Below, piece after piece: positions 1 to 8,698 of a stretch of 64,000 nucleotides of DNA. The stretch spans positions 1 to 64,000 of the forward strand of contig NZ_JAOQJW010000005.1 in NCBI RefSeq assembly GCF_025567265.1, read 5' to 3'. The stretch is from Dorea_A amylophila (GTDB lineage: Bacteria; Bacillota; Clostridia; Lachnospirales; Lachnospiraceae). Numbering within the stretch: position 1 is the stretch's first letter; every line of letters starts with the position of its first letter. The notes beneath the pieces were generated by a model. That model did not search any database. It saw only the letters and a list, made by a program, of their open reading frames with translations, and was not told where the DNA came from. The translations under genes and the position numbers were made by a program.

Positions 1-25
1 GTTTGTCTCAAGCGACAGCTTATTA

Positions 26-54
26 AGAATATCACAAGCAGTTGTGTTTGTCAA
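26..54 (-). promoter_or_regulatory. Sigma-A promoter, proximal copy
   Basis: Minus-strand TTGACA (49-54), 17-bp spacer, TATTCT (26-31). The sequence after the -10 contains the agctgtcgc string shared with the second copy. The gene it drives lies beyond the left edge. Confidence 0.6.
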
Positions 55-199
55 CTGTTATTTTATTCTTTTTTTCAGGAACAATTCCCGAAGATTTCTG
101 ATTATGTTCCAGCATTTTCTGCTTTTCCGTAATCAGTTCCCGCTGTCTTCTGCTTCGACTCTGTTACCTCACGGCCTTGTCTAACGCGACAGCTAGATT

Positions 200-229
200 A
201 ATATACCACAAGGGCGTTTGAATTGTCAA
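200..229 (-). promoter_or_regulatory. Sigma-A promoter, distal copy
   Basis: Minus-strand TTGACA (224-229), 18-bp spacer, TATATT (200-205), followed by the same agctgtcgc string as the copy at 26-54. Tandem similar promoters are typical of stable-RNA operons; that this drives one is inference, since the target is outside the window. Confidence 0.6.
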
Positions 230-344
230 CGTTGTTTTTATATTTTCTGCAATTTAGACAATTCAGATAATTCTACTTCTATTCCTCATTCTCTTATATA
301 CATTTTCACAAAAACAGAGCATAACTCTCTCATAATGAAATGAG

Positions 345-872
345 TCATGCTCTGTCTAAATTTTCCAGCTGTCTCATAAGTGCATCGCAGACTTTTTTTG
401 CAACTGCCAGCTTATAAGCCAGACGTGTAGGCTGTGGTTCCAATTCCACATAATACGACTCCACTTTACCATCTGTCACAATTGCAAAATATACCCGTCC
501 TGGAACAGATGCATCCGAATTAGCCGGATCTATATTCCCCATCGTACCGGTGACACCAATACCTATATTGGCATTGTATGTTTTCGCACAGGCTTTCGCC
601 ATAGCCTCTGCAGTTTCTTTTGAATATACCGTATATTTATCCAGGATTTCTGCCGGAACCCCCTGCATGATCTTGGCTTCATTGCAATAAGTAATAAATG
701 CGCCTTTTAATATAGCTGATGACCCTTCGGTATCGGTAATCAAAGATGCAATCTGCCCTGATGTGGCAGATTCCATCGTCGTGATCGTCATATTCTTCTC
801 TATTAATAATTTTGTCAGATTGTGGTAGTCTTTTCTGATGTCCGACTCATTATAACCATTTGCATTCTTCAA
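345..872 (-). CDS. CinA C-terminal-family nicotinamide-nucleotide amidohydrolase
   Basis: A 175-residue stand-alone CinA_C protein. Family members (PncC/YgaD type, about 160 residues) deamidate nicotinamide mononucleotide in pyridine-nucleotide recycling. The family signature after the first strand is present but slightly divergent (TMESATSGQIAS near residue 31; family members usually read AESxTGG), and the later IGVTGTMGNIDP and PGRVYFAI motifs match. The ribosome site AAGGTG lies just upstream of the ATG. It stands alone, followed by the promoter region at the left edge. Because the Cys/Gly-Gly of the usual motif is replaced, catalytic activity is not certain. Confidence 0.8.
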   Translation of the reverse strand: MKNANGYNESDIRKDYHNLTKLLIEKNMTITTMESATSGQIASLITDTEGSSAILKGAFITYCNEAKIMQGVPAEILDKYTVYSKETAEAMAKACAKTYNANIGIGVTGTMGNIDPANSDASVPGRVYFAIVTDGKVESYYVELEPQPTRLAYKLAVAKKVCDALMRQLENLDRA

Positions 873-916
873 TTATTTCACCTTATCTTCTATAATTATT
901 CTAATATAAACTCTTT

Positions 917-2005
917 TTAGGATAATCTTTTCCGATTCTTACGTTCTTTTTTATATTGATACATATCCTGATCAGCTCTGTCTTTAACCTTAACAATATC
1001 CTCTCCGGAAAACGGGGCTGATCCATAGGATACCGTAGGTAAAAATGCAATCTCCCCTCGTTTTTCTTGCAGTCTCTGCAAAAATTCTTGTTTACACCTT
1101 CCTTCGTTGCCACCGTTTTTCAGAAGAACACAAAACTCATCACCACCTATACGATAGCAATATCCAAAGTTTGCATAAGATTTTTTGATGCATTCTGCGA
1201 TTCCTGCAAGACAAAGATCTCCCTGTATATGGCCGTATTGGTCGTTGATCTGTTTGAAATCATCCACATCAAACACAACCAGCACTCCTCCTTTGTACCT
1301 CACCCCACCTGTCTGCTTCAGATAGCTGTTCTGGTTCAAAAGCCCTGTAAGTGCATCCAACTGATTCCACATCTCGCTGCAATAGATAAAATACAATACC
1401 GATAGCAACGTAACACATAACCAGGTAACATGAAGTTCGGGAAGAGCAACCTGAATGATCGTTTCCGCCATCACGAAAAGAATAAGTGGATAGATCAGAA
1501 GTCTGCTGCGATTCTGAAACTCCCTGGCGGTAATGACCGTAGATGCAGAAAGATATAAGATCGCCCCAAAATACATGATGACATATATATAAAAATGCGG
1601 ACCACGTGAATAAATGTTATCTGCGCTCACAGAAAACACAATTCCACATGGAATCGTAACAAAAAGAAAAATCAAATACCCGATTTCAATACGCACCGCC
1701 GTCCTGATCTCACGCCGCAGAGCTGTTTTCCTGTCCAAAACGTATACAAGACAGATACAGACAGCCGGTGACAGACCAAAGCCAAGATAGTTAGCAGTAA
1801 TATTCAGCCAGCGGTACCCCGGAGGCAGACCATCCACTACAAGAGTAATGACTTCCAGTACGGAAATCCCTGCGATCAGAACAAAGGCAAGAAAGAAACC
1901 ACGCTTTTGTTTTTTACTAAGCGTTTCACTCAAATATGTGAGAATACACATAAAACATAAAACAAAAAAATCAATTGTAGTTAATACACAAAAATATCCG
2001 TTCAT
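917..2005 (-). CDS. Membrane-bound GGDEF diguanylate cyclase
   Basis: About 362 residues. The N-terminal ~200 residues hold six to eight hydrophobic segments, followed by a GGDEF domain beginning at ALTGLLNQ. The catalytic loop reads IGGDEFCVLL, so the GGDEF signature is intact, and a metal-binding FDVDDFK motif precedes it. It should make cyclic di-GMP at the membrane. The chosen ATG at 2005 has AAAGG six bases upstream; the longer start at 2020 has no ribosome site. No EAL domain and no obvious sensor partner adjoin it. Confidence 0.88.
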   Translation of the reverse strand: MNGYFCVLTTIDFFVLCFMCILTYLSETLSKKQKRGFFLAFVLIAGISVLEVITLVVDGLPPGYRWLNITANYLGFGLSPAVCICLVYVLDRKTALRREIRTAVRIEIGYLIFLFVTIPCGIVFSVSADNIYSRGPHFYIYVIMYFGAILYLSASTVITAREFQNRSRLLIYPLILFVMAETIIQVALPELHVTWLCVTLLSVLYFIYCSEMWNQLDALTGLLNQNSYLKQTGGVRYKGGVLVVFDVDDFKQINDQYGHIQGDLCLAGIAECIKKSYANFGYCYRIGGDEFCVLLKNGGNEGRCKQEFLQRLQEKRGEIAFLPTVSYGSAPFSGEDIVKVKDRADQDMYQYKKERKNRKRLS

Positions 2006-2071
2006 TGCATACCTTTCCATTTTCTTCTAATTCTGAAACATACTATGAAACATATTTTATTATCCACTACT

Positions 2072-2800
2072 TTACAGTACCGGTACTATCATATTTACCC
2101 AGAACCAGCTCACCGGCATCACAAGCACCATAGCCGGAATCATATCTGCAACCGGGAAATCATGAATCTTTGCAATCCGGAAACCGGTAGCCAGAAGCAG
2201 GAAACCACCGCATGCTTTAAAGTCTGCAATCATATCCGGTGTGGTCAGTGGAAAGATAAATTTTGCTGCTGCGAATATAATAAGGAAAATCACGCATTGC
2301 GGAATTGCAACCACTGCGATCACCATCCCCAATGTTCCTCCAAAAATCATCGCAGTAAAGAAATCCAGAATCGACTTGGAAATCAGAATCGTATGATCCC
2401 CACTCATTCCCGAATCCAACGCACCGTAGATTCCTGTCCCACTGGCGCAGAACAGTACGATAATTGTCACAAGCATGGACATATATTCTTCCCTGGACAT
2501 AGATTTATTCTTATTCGGGAATAATTTTCCCACCGGTTTCTCCATACAAACCGCTCCACGATTAATCATTCCTCCAAGATTAACAGCCAAACCAAATGCA
2601 GTTCCGATAATCACTGCAAAAATAACGGCAGGCATATTTTTCATAAGCCCGATGGAACTAACTCCCATTCCCATTGAGCAGACTCCAAAAATCTTGGTAA
2701 GCTCCGAATTAAATTTTTCAGGCAGTTTATGCCCGAATAATGCCCCGATCACACCACCGGCAGCAACCGACAGGGCATTGATAATAACTCCTATTGGCAT
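2072..2800 (-). CDS. DUF554 family membrane protein
   Basis: 242 residues, strongly hydrophobic with about seven membrane segments and glycine-rich starts such as GVIINALSVAAGGVIGALFGH, typical of the DUF554 (YdfK/YqgA-like) family. Family function is unknown; transport has been suggested. GAGGG upstream of the ATG serves as ribosome site. It lies downstream of the large ABC exporter, from which it is separated by an inverted repeat. Confidence 0.85.
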   Translation of the reverse strand: MPIGVIINALSVAAGGVIGALFGHKLPEKFNSELTKIFGVCSMGMGVSSIGLMKNMPAVIFAVIIGTAFGLAVNLGGMINRGAVCMEKPVGKLFPNKNKSMSREEYMSMLVTIIVLFCASGTGIYGALDSGMSGDHTILISKSILDFFTAMIFGGTLGMVIAVVAIPQCVIFLIIFAAAKFIFPLTTPDMIADFKACGGFLLLATGFRIAKIHDFPVADMIPAMVLVMPVSWFWVNMIVPVL

Positions 2801-2832
2801 AGTTATCCCTCGTCTTTCTAAAAATACAGATA

Positions 2833-2858
2833 CGGTGCAGGGAATTCCCTCTGCACCG
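2833..2858 (-). terminator. Inverted repeat after the ABC exporter gene
   Basis: Arms CGGTGCAG and CTGCACCG flank a short GC-rich centre, giving a strong hairpin between the exporter stop codon and the DUF554 gene. There is no long T-run, so it may be an attenuator or processing site rather than a classic terminator. Confidence 0.5.
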
Positions 2859-2922
2859 CGAATTTACAATCTGACATTTAGTTTATCACAAAACTTTTTA
2901 CCATGTAAACTTTTATTTTTCA

Positions 2923-5900
2923 TTATTCTGTTCGAAGTGCGGTCACCGGATCACTCTTGGCAGCTTTCCTTGAAGGAATCAATCCGCCAAGTAAGGTAAG
3001 CACCACACTTAAAAGAATCAGTACGATCGCCGGTGCGATTGGAAGGATTGCACTGACCCGGTTATTGTCTGCAAGTGCATGTATCAGCATATTTCCCGGA
3101 ATCAATATCAAAAGCGTCAGTCCGATACCGATAAGTCCGGCGCAGAGTCCGATGATAAATGTCTCTGCATTAAATACCTGCGAGATATTTCCTTTGGATG
3201 CTCCAATGGCTCTTAAAATACCAATCTCTTTCTTTCGTTCCAGTACACTAATATAAGTAATAACTCCAATCATGATCGATGATACGAGCAGGGAAATTGC
3301 CACAAATGCAATCAGTACATAGCTGATTGTATTGATAATAGTAGTCACTGATGACATCATCGTTCCTACAATATCCGTATAAGAAATCACCTGTTCTTCT
3401 TTTCCCTCGTCTTCCATTTGCTGATTATAATGATCCAGAACCTCTACCACTTTTTCTTTGTTATCAAAGTCTTTTGGATAAATGGAAATGGAACTCGGCT
3501 GACTGAAATCTGCATATCCGAGCTGCTGCAGATTATTATCATAGGAAGTGCTCTGTGCTCCGGACATGGACATCATAAGTTCCGTCAGATCATCTTCCGT
3601 CATATTGAACTGGAATGCATTTGCAAATGCATCGGCATTAAAGTTCATAGAGCCTCCCAGTGCTTTTTGTAGATTTTCTCCAATCCGGCTCATGGCAGAT
3701 GTCATAACCGTTTCAAGTCCACCGGCAAGCTGCGTGGTCACCTGACTCATAGCAGATGTCATCTGTGTACTGATTGTCTGAGAAATGGCACCGGTATATG
3801 CACTCATGGCCTGACCCATGTAGCTACTCATGGCCGTGCTGATTTGCTTTTGGAGACTATCCATATTGATTGCCTCAGAAAGTCCCTGGTTCAGGCGTCT
3901 CTTTCCGTCATCCGTCTTTATATAATTCACAAAATTCTCTGCCATCTTTGTCGGATCTGCATAATTCTTTTCCTTTGCATATACAGTATACCCATCTGCC
4001 AGTTCCTTTGCCATAGCTTGCAATGTGTCACTGGAAATGTTGAAATCTATATTTCCAAATATTTCATTGGCCCATTTATTTACAATTGCATTGGCACGCC
4101 CGGTCTGTAGATACTGCTGGAAGTACGTTCCAAATTCCTCTGCACCCGGATTAGCGTTCTGCTCTACAAGCCAGCTTTGAAAATCACTCATCACGTTGGT
4201 CAACAGTTCCTTAATCTGCTCTGGTGTAATCGTAACTTCCCCGTTATTTTTCAGAATGTCTTTCAAATATTTCTGAATAATGCCCTTTGCCTGATTGGAA
4301 GTCAGATATTCTGCAATCTGATTTCCAAGATTGGAATAATCCGCTTCCGGATGGCTCTTTACATATTCCTGATAACCTTCCGAAAGGCCGGATAACATTT
4401 TCTGCATGCCATCCGCATTGACCTGTACATCCAGATTCGTAAGAATATCCCCCAGATTCATCTGTGGCATATTGCCCATGTTGATTTCTACCTGATCCAG
4501 ATTCACCATACCGGACAAATCCATAGAATTTCCGTCCATCTGAAATGCCTTGGAAAGATCAAGTCCCGACAGATCCATGGAACTTCCAAGATTGTTCATA
4601 GCACTGCTATCAAAACCAAATGCGTTTTTCAGGGCATCCTCATCTATACTGAACAGAGAATTCATGTCAAATCCATTGTTCCCACCTGTATTGCCAAATT
4701 CTTCCCCGGTAAATACATTTACATTCGGATTCGCAAGCTGCTGTTTTACAATCTCGCTGCCTTTTGCCTGTTCTGCCACATGATTTACAAGATCTGAGGT
4801 ATAGTTAATTCCCGGTGTCAGTGATGAAGCCTTCGCATCTTCGGCCGACTGCACGATTCCCACAATTTTTACATTCTCACCGTCTTCGACCAGTTTTTTC
4901 ATGTAATCCGCATTGTCAGTTTTGTCTTTCCACACCTGATATTGATCGTCATATTCATAATAATCTGAAGCATTTACCAGTTTAAATGTCTTTTCCAAAA
5001 TATCATCATAAGTATAAGTTCCAATATTTTCAGGCGTTTTTATCGTCTCTTCGTTGATGAACTGCTTAATCATATCATCGAGTTCAACCTGGTCTCTGAG
5101 TCCCAATGTATATAATAAGAAGTCGCTCATAGAACCATCCGGCGTCAGCACAAGAACGCATTCATTATATTTTTTCGGCCATCTTCCGGCTTTTACATCA
5201 TACTGTCCTTCATAGAGATCCGTATTTTCCGGCATCTCAAAGAACACATTGGTACTCATCATGGAGGACATCAGACTATTCGAACCTGCAGATGCACCAA
5301 GTCCCAATGAAGAAAATGACTGATCCGGATTGACCTGACGAACATTGTCACCGTCCTGTCGGAACAACTGCGGCATCACATTGTAAGAATATTCTATTGC
5401 TTTTGTATAGTCATGAATCTTAGATTTACCACTGTCCAGATATTTTTTTAAAGCACCAAGGTCATTGGAATCCATCTTTGAAAACATATTGGTGACTACC
5501 TGCATGACCTTTACCTTATCTTTATCTTTTCCACTTTTCTTATCATCACTGCTTCCGGGATCCCCATTCATACCCACCATCATGGAAGTGAGATCAAATC
5601 CGGTACTTTGTATCTGCAGTGGATATTCAGACAATGTCTCCTCCTCAATGGACCGGATATAAGCGTTGACGCCATTTGAGAGAGCCAGAATCAGTGCAAT
5701 TCCGATAATTCCAATAGATCCTGCAAAAGAAGTCAGAAGGGTTCTTGCTTTCTTTGTCCTTAAGTTATTAAAACTCAGTGACAATGCCGTCAGAAAAGAC
5801 ATGGAAGATTTCCCCATATTCTTATGCTCCGGCGGTGCCAGATTTTCCTCTTCCACAATATGTTCATCTGTGTCCGAACGGATCTTTCCATCTTTCAGAT

Positions 5901-6534
5901 TGACGATCCTGGTCGCATACTGCTCTGCCAGTTCCGGGTTATGTGTGACCATAACGACCAGACGGTCTTTCGCTACCTCTCTAAGAAGATCCATGACCTG
6001 CACACTGGTGTCACTGTCCAGTGCCCCGGTCGGCTCATCTGCAAGCAGGATCTCCGGATCATTGACCAGCGCTCTTGCAATTGCGACTCTCTGCATCTGC
6101 CCTCCCGACATCTGGTTCGGCTTCTTATGAAGCTGCTGCCCAAGCCCCACCTTCTCCAGTGCATCCACTGCACGCTTTCTTCTTTCTTCCTTCCCGACTC
6201 CCGAAATTGTCAGTGCCAGCTCAACATTTGCAAGCACCGTCTGATGCGGAATCAGATTGTAGCTTTGGAATACAAAACCAATCGTATGATTACGGTACGA
6301 ATCCCAGTCTCTGTCCTTATATTTTTTTGTGGAAATGCCATTGATGATAAGATCTCCGCTGTCGTAGCGGTCCAGTCCTCCGATAATATTCAGAAGCGTG
6401 GTTTTGCCGGAACCACTGGGACCTAAGATTGCTACGAATTCATTATCTCTCAGATTCAGACTCACATCGTCCAGAGCCTTCTGTACCAGACTTCCCGTCC
6501 GGTACTCTTTTTTTATGTGTTGTATTTGAAGCAT
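2923..6534 (-). CDS. MacB-like ABC exporter, ATPase fused to FtsX-type permease with giant external domain
   Basis: 1203 residues. Residues 1-225 form an ABC ATPase with Walker A GPSGSGKT, signature SGGQMQR and Walker B ILLADEP. A membrane segment follows at about 265-290, then some 780 residues predicted outside the membrane, then three membrane segments (about 1080-1200) with the FtsX/MacB_PCD pattern (SVLERKKEIGILRAIGASKG). Family members expel peptides, lipids or macrolides, or drive cell-wall enzymes. The external domain is several times larger than in MacB and is rich in Met, Ser, Gln and Asn with repeated heptad-like stretches (about 650-980). AGGAG sits seven bases before the ATG. Substrate unknown. 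Confidence 0.9.
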   Translation of the reverse strand: MLQIQHIKKEYRTGSLVQKALDDVSLNLRDNEFVAILGPSGSGKTTLLNIIGGLDRYDSGDLIINGISTKKYKDRDWDSYRNHTIGFVFQSYNLIPHQTVLANVELALTISGVGKEERRKRAVDALEKVGLGQQLHKKPNQMSGGQMQRVAIARALVNDPEILLADEPTGALDSDTSVQVMDLLREVAKDRLVVMVTHNPELAEQYATRIVNLKDGKIRSDTDEHIVEEENLAPPEHKNMGKSSMSFLTALSLSFNNLRTKKARTLLTSFAGSIGIIGIALILALSNGVNAYIRSIEEETLSEYPLQIQSTGFDLTSMMVGMNGDPGSSDDKKSGKDKDKVKVMQVVTNMFSKMDSNDLGALKKYLDSGKSKIHDYTKAIEYSYNVMPQLFRQDGDNVRQVNPDQSFSSLGLGASAGSNSLMSSMMSTNVFFEMPENTDLYEGQYDVKAGRWPKKYNECVLVLTPDGSMSDFLLYTLGLRDQVELDDMIKQFINEETIKTPENIGTYTYDDILEKTFKLVNASDYYEYDDQYQVWKDKTDNADYMKKLVEDGENVKIVGIVQSAEDAKASSLTPGINYTSDLVNHVAEQAKGSEIVKQQLANPNVNVFTGEEFGNTGGNNGFDMNSLFSIDEDALKNAFGFDSSAMNNLGSSMDLSGLDLSKAFQMDGNSMDLSGMVNLDQVEINMGNMPQMNLGDILTNLDVQVNADGMQKMLSGLSEGYQEYVKSHPEADYSNLGNQIAEYLTSNQAKGIIQKYLKDILKNNGEVTITPEQIKELLTNVMSDFQSWLVEQNANPGAEEFGTYFQQYLQTGRANAIVNKWANEIFGNIDFNISSDTLQAMAKELADGYTVYAKEKNYADPTKMAENFVNYIKTDDGKRRLNQGLSEAINMDSLQKQISTAMSSYMGQAMSAYTGAISQTISTQMTSAMSQVTTQLAGGLETVMTSAMSRIGENLQKALGGSMNFNADAFANAFQFNMTEDDLTELMMSMSGAQSTSYDNNLQQLGYADFSQPSSISIYPKDFDNKEKVVEVLDHYNQQMEDEGKEEQVISYTDIVGTMMSSVTTIINTISYVLIAFVAISLLVSSIMIGVITYISVLERKKEIGILRAIGASKGNISQVFNAETFIIGLCAGLIGIGLTLLILIPGNMLIHALADNNRVSAILPIAPAIVLILLSVVLTLLGGLIPSRKAAKSDPVTALRTE

Positions 6535-6581
6535 TTAAATTCTCCTATAAATATAGTATCAGCTTTAAGAATGAGATGACT

Positions 6582-7616
6582 CTATTCTAATTCCCGTGAC
6601 ATCTTCTCACTGATAGTATGATATATTTCTTCTGTCGCCGAATCATTTTCACCATTTATAACCAATATTTTTCCATCTACACTCATGACTACATATGAAT
6701 GACAGGACGAATGTGTATAACGGATATAATTTCCATAAACATCATTTCTAAAATTTCCCATAGCATATTTAAAATTTCCCAAACCATTAGTTCTATAATC
6801 ATTCGAATTCTGTAATAAATTCTCTTCGTATGAGATACTGTCAATCTGCGTATAGGCTACCGTATAATCGCTCCATCCCTGCGCCTCGATAGTAAAATTG
6901 TTATCTTGGAAGTGAATGTCAATACTTCCCCAAAACAAAGTCACTATAATAAATATAATAGTTAAAATTGTTACGATTCCGTACACCACCATTACTTTTT
7001 TGTTATACTGAATTTTTAATTTTTCTCCGGTTCCTATCTTTTTCTTATAAAAGAGATAGGAATAAAGAACACTGATGATCGCGGCTGCCATAATACTTAC
7101 AATATACAAAACGAGTGCTGCTATGCTTTCTGCAAAAAGACCGCAAAGCATGCACAGAATACTTGATGCCACCCATATCTTTCCACTGAATCTATGCGTT
7201 GCATTCCAGTTTTCTTCATCCTGCAATGTCCATACGACCCTGATTCCTATCGTATTGTTCTGTTTTACCTTTGGCAGATAATTTCCTATAACCATAAACA
7301 TTAAACCTGTTCCATAATAAATCAATGCCATAAATAAATTCTCTGTATCTGCTCCCATGTTGACCAATCTGGCAATACCGTTATAAATCAATGTAATAAC
7401 AGGTATAATCCATATAGTCATCCCTATAACCTTGCGACTTTGTTGTCTGTTCCTGTTATCATAAAATATGATTGTCACAAGCGCACATTGCATCACTATA
7501 AAAAATACATTTAACCACTTACCCTGTATACTCGTAAAACCTACCAGAATCCCTGCAAGAATTACCAGTCCAGAGCTAATTAATGTACCTCTATAATTTT
7601 TTATCATTTCCTTCAT
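6582..7616 (-). CDS. SdpI-family membrane immunity protein
   Basis: 344 residues. The first two thirds carry about seven membrane segments and the SdpI family block GNYLPKVKQNNTIGIR followed by TLQDEENWNATHR. In Bacillus subtilis SdpI protects the cell from the SdpC toxin and signals to SdpR. The C-terminal ~110 residues form a soluble tail with a PH/YcxB-like look that B. subtilis SdpI (about 207 residues) lacks. It overlaps the upstream regulator by 26 bases, so the two are translated together. No sdpABC toxin genes are in the window, so this is an orphan immunity/signalling pair. Confidence 0.85.
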   Translation of the reverse strand: MKEMIKNYRGTLISSGLVILAGILVGFTSIQGKWLNVFFIVMQCALVTIIFYDNRNRQQSRKVIGMTIWIIPVITLIYNGIARLVNMGADTENLFMALIYYGTGLMFMVIGNYLPKVKQNNTIGIRVVWTLQDEENWNATHRFSGKIWVASSILCMLCGLFAESIAALVLYIVSIMAAAIISVLYSYLFYKKKIGTGEKLKIQYNKKVMVVYGIVTILTIIFIIVTLFWGSIDIHFQDNNFTIEAQGWSDYTVAYTQIDSISYEENLLQNSNDYRTNGLGNFKYAMGNFRNDVYGNYIRYTHSSCHSYVVMSVDGKILVINGENDSATEEIYHTISEKMSRELE

Positions 7617-7884
7617 CGTCCGATGCTCCTTTCAAGTCTGTTATCCACAACATGACATCTTCCAACACGGAAGTGTTTAATTCATAATAAATAAACTTTC
7701 CTTCTCTTTGGTTTCGAATCAAATCAGCCTCCTTTAATACTGCCAGATGTCTTGATATAGATGCTCCCGTTACTGAAAAATGTTCGCATATCTCTCCGGC
7801 TGAAAGCCGACCATTTTTCAACAAATTCAAAATCTCGCGTCGTATTGGATCAGCCAATGCTTTTAATGTATCTTGTATACCCAA
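7591..7884 (-). CDS. ArsR/SdpR-family winged-helix repressor
   Basis: 97 residues with the ArsR-type winged helix: LADPIRREILNLL, then the recognition region FSVTGASISRHLAVLKEADLI. No metal-binding ELCVCDL-type motif is seen, which fits the SdpR branch. The best-placed start is TTG at 7884 behind GGGTGG; no in-frame ATG is available. It forms an overlapping operon with the SdpI-like gene and probably represses its own promoter through the inverted repeat at 7904-7930. Confidence 0.85.
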   Translation of the reverse strand: MGIQDTLKALADPIRREILNLLKNGRLSAGEICEHFSVTGASISRHLAVLKEADLIRNQREGKFIYYELNTSVLEDVMLWITDLKGASDDEGNDKKL

Positions 7885-7903
7885 AAATTCATCCCACCCT
7901 TTT

Positions 7904-7961
7904 ATTTAACATTTAACCTAATTGTTAAATATATTGTAATTCCAGATGCATTATATGTCAA
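7904..7961 (-). promoter_or_regulatory. Promoter and operator of the sdpR-like/sdpI-like operon
   Basis: Minus-strand TTGACA (7956-7961), 17-bp spacer, TACAAT (7933-7938). An 8-bp inverted repeat, ATTTAACA/TGTTAAAT (7904-7911 and 7923-7930), lies just downstream of the -10, a natural place for an autorepressor to bind. Confidence 0.75.
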
Positions 7962-7970
7962 GAAATAAAA

Positions 7971-8078
7971 ATGAATGCAAAGGAAAAATTAGCCGATTAC
8001 CAGAGACAGTTTGGTGTGCATGCTGAAGCGAATTCGGAAGTAATGGGGGCTTTCGGTGCTACAGTTACTGCAGAATAG
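7971..8078 (+). pseudogene. Short N-terminal fragment, possibly carboxymuconolactone decarboxylase-like
   Basis: A 35-residue reading frame (starts MNAKEKLADYQ, contains EVMGAFGATV) followed by a stop and a hairpin terminator. The pattern resembles the first residues of carboxymuconolactone decarboxylase-type proteins, in which a 'GxxxxxxPExMxAFG' segment is common; most of such a protein is missing. No clear ribosome site. Identification is tentative. Confidence 0.35.
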
Positions 8079-8096
8079 TATTTACATTTTCACTTT

Positions 8097-8137
8097 GAAA
8101 GACCTATCATGGATAACGGTTCCACAATAGGTCTTTC
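8097..8137. terminator. Bidirectional rho-independent terminator
   Basis: Perfect 11-bp stem GAAAGACCTAT/ATAGGTCTTTC with T-rich flanks on both strands, lying between the short fragment and the 3' end of the minus-strand zinc-ribbon gene. Confidence 0.8.
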
Positions 8138-8142
8138 TTTTA

Positions 8143-8697
8143 TTATTCCCCGCTGATCGGCGAACCACAATACTCACACTCGCCCACGGCTCCTCTTTGA
8201 ATTTTATTGATACCACCACATCCCTTACATTTTACAGTAAAAAGTTCTGCATCTGTCTGTTTGACCGTCTTTGTAAAAGAGGGGTTACCAATCTTCTGAT
8301 TCATCTGATTCTTTCGAACAAATAACTTTGCCTTGTTATCCACATAAGCATCGTTAAAATATTTCTTTTTACACAATTTTTCAAGATTTCGACGTACTTT
8401 ATCCTCCGGCTGGCTAAGAATCGCTGCCATATCCGGGATAAATCCATCCTGCGAAGCTTCTGCAATCTCTTTATATTCTCGATACAGCTTTTGCAGACGG
8501 AGTGTCTGGATCCCGAGCACAATCAGGATCACCCCGAAAATTCCAAGAACAATGCACATAATCAATCCCGAAATTTCCATATCCGCTGCATATGCCGGAT
8601 CAGAGAACCATTCTTCCACACAGATTGCTGCAACCAGAAGAAAAAATGTTCCTCCGGTAATCCCCACAACTGACAGAATCTTTTTCATAATCAACAT
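8143..8697 (-). CDS. Two-TM membrane protein with C-terminal zinc ribbon
   Basis: About 184 residues. Two membrane segments lie in the first ~65 residues, a soluble middle carries a winged-helix-like stretch (about 85-125, SQPEDKVRRNLEKLCKKK), and the tail ends in a Cys4 zinc ribbon (CKGC...CEYC). The ATG at 8697 follows the stop of the upstream zinc-ribbon gene by one base, and its GGGGAGG ribosome site is inside that gene, so the two are coupled. Function unknown. Confidence 0.7.
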   Translation of the reverse strand: MLIMKKILSVVGITGGTFFLLVAAICVEEWFSDPAYAADMEISGLIMCIVLGIFGVILIVLGIQTLRLQKLYREYKEIAEASQDGFIPDMAAILSQPEDKVRRNLEKLCKKKYFNDAYVDNKAKLFVRKNQMNQKIGNPSFTKTVKQTDAELFTVKCKGCGGINKIQRGAVGECEYCGSPISGE

Positions 8698-8698
8698 T

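Larger units (their letters stand above)
1..344. other. Non-coding left edge with two repeated promoter modules
   Basis: No gene is supported in the first 344 bases. The stretch contains two similar blocks (about 1-56 and 175-231) that share, in minus-strand order, TTGACA, a GTG before the -10, and the string agctgtcgc. Both point left, out of the window. A short open stretch between them (about 60-175, minus) reads as charged residues but has no ribosome site and is not called. Confidence 0.6.

Noticed and set aside
2045..2524. 159-codon plus-strand frame opposite the DUF554 gene
   Set aside because: His/Cys-rich translation without ribosome site, fully antisense to a clear membrane protein gene.
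5666..6426. Long plus-strand frames opposite the ABC ATPase domain
   Set aside because: Shadow frames of a conserved ATPase; no ribosome site and no domain.
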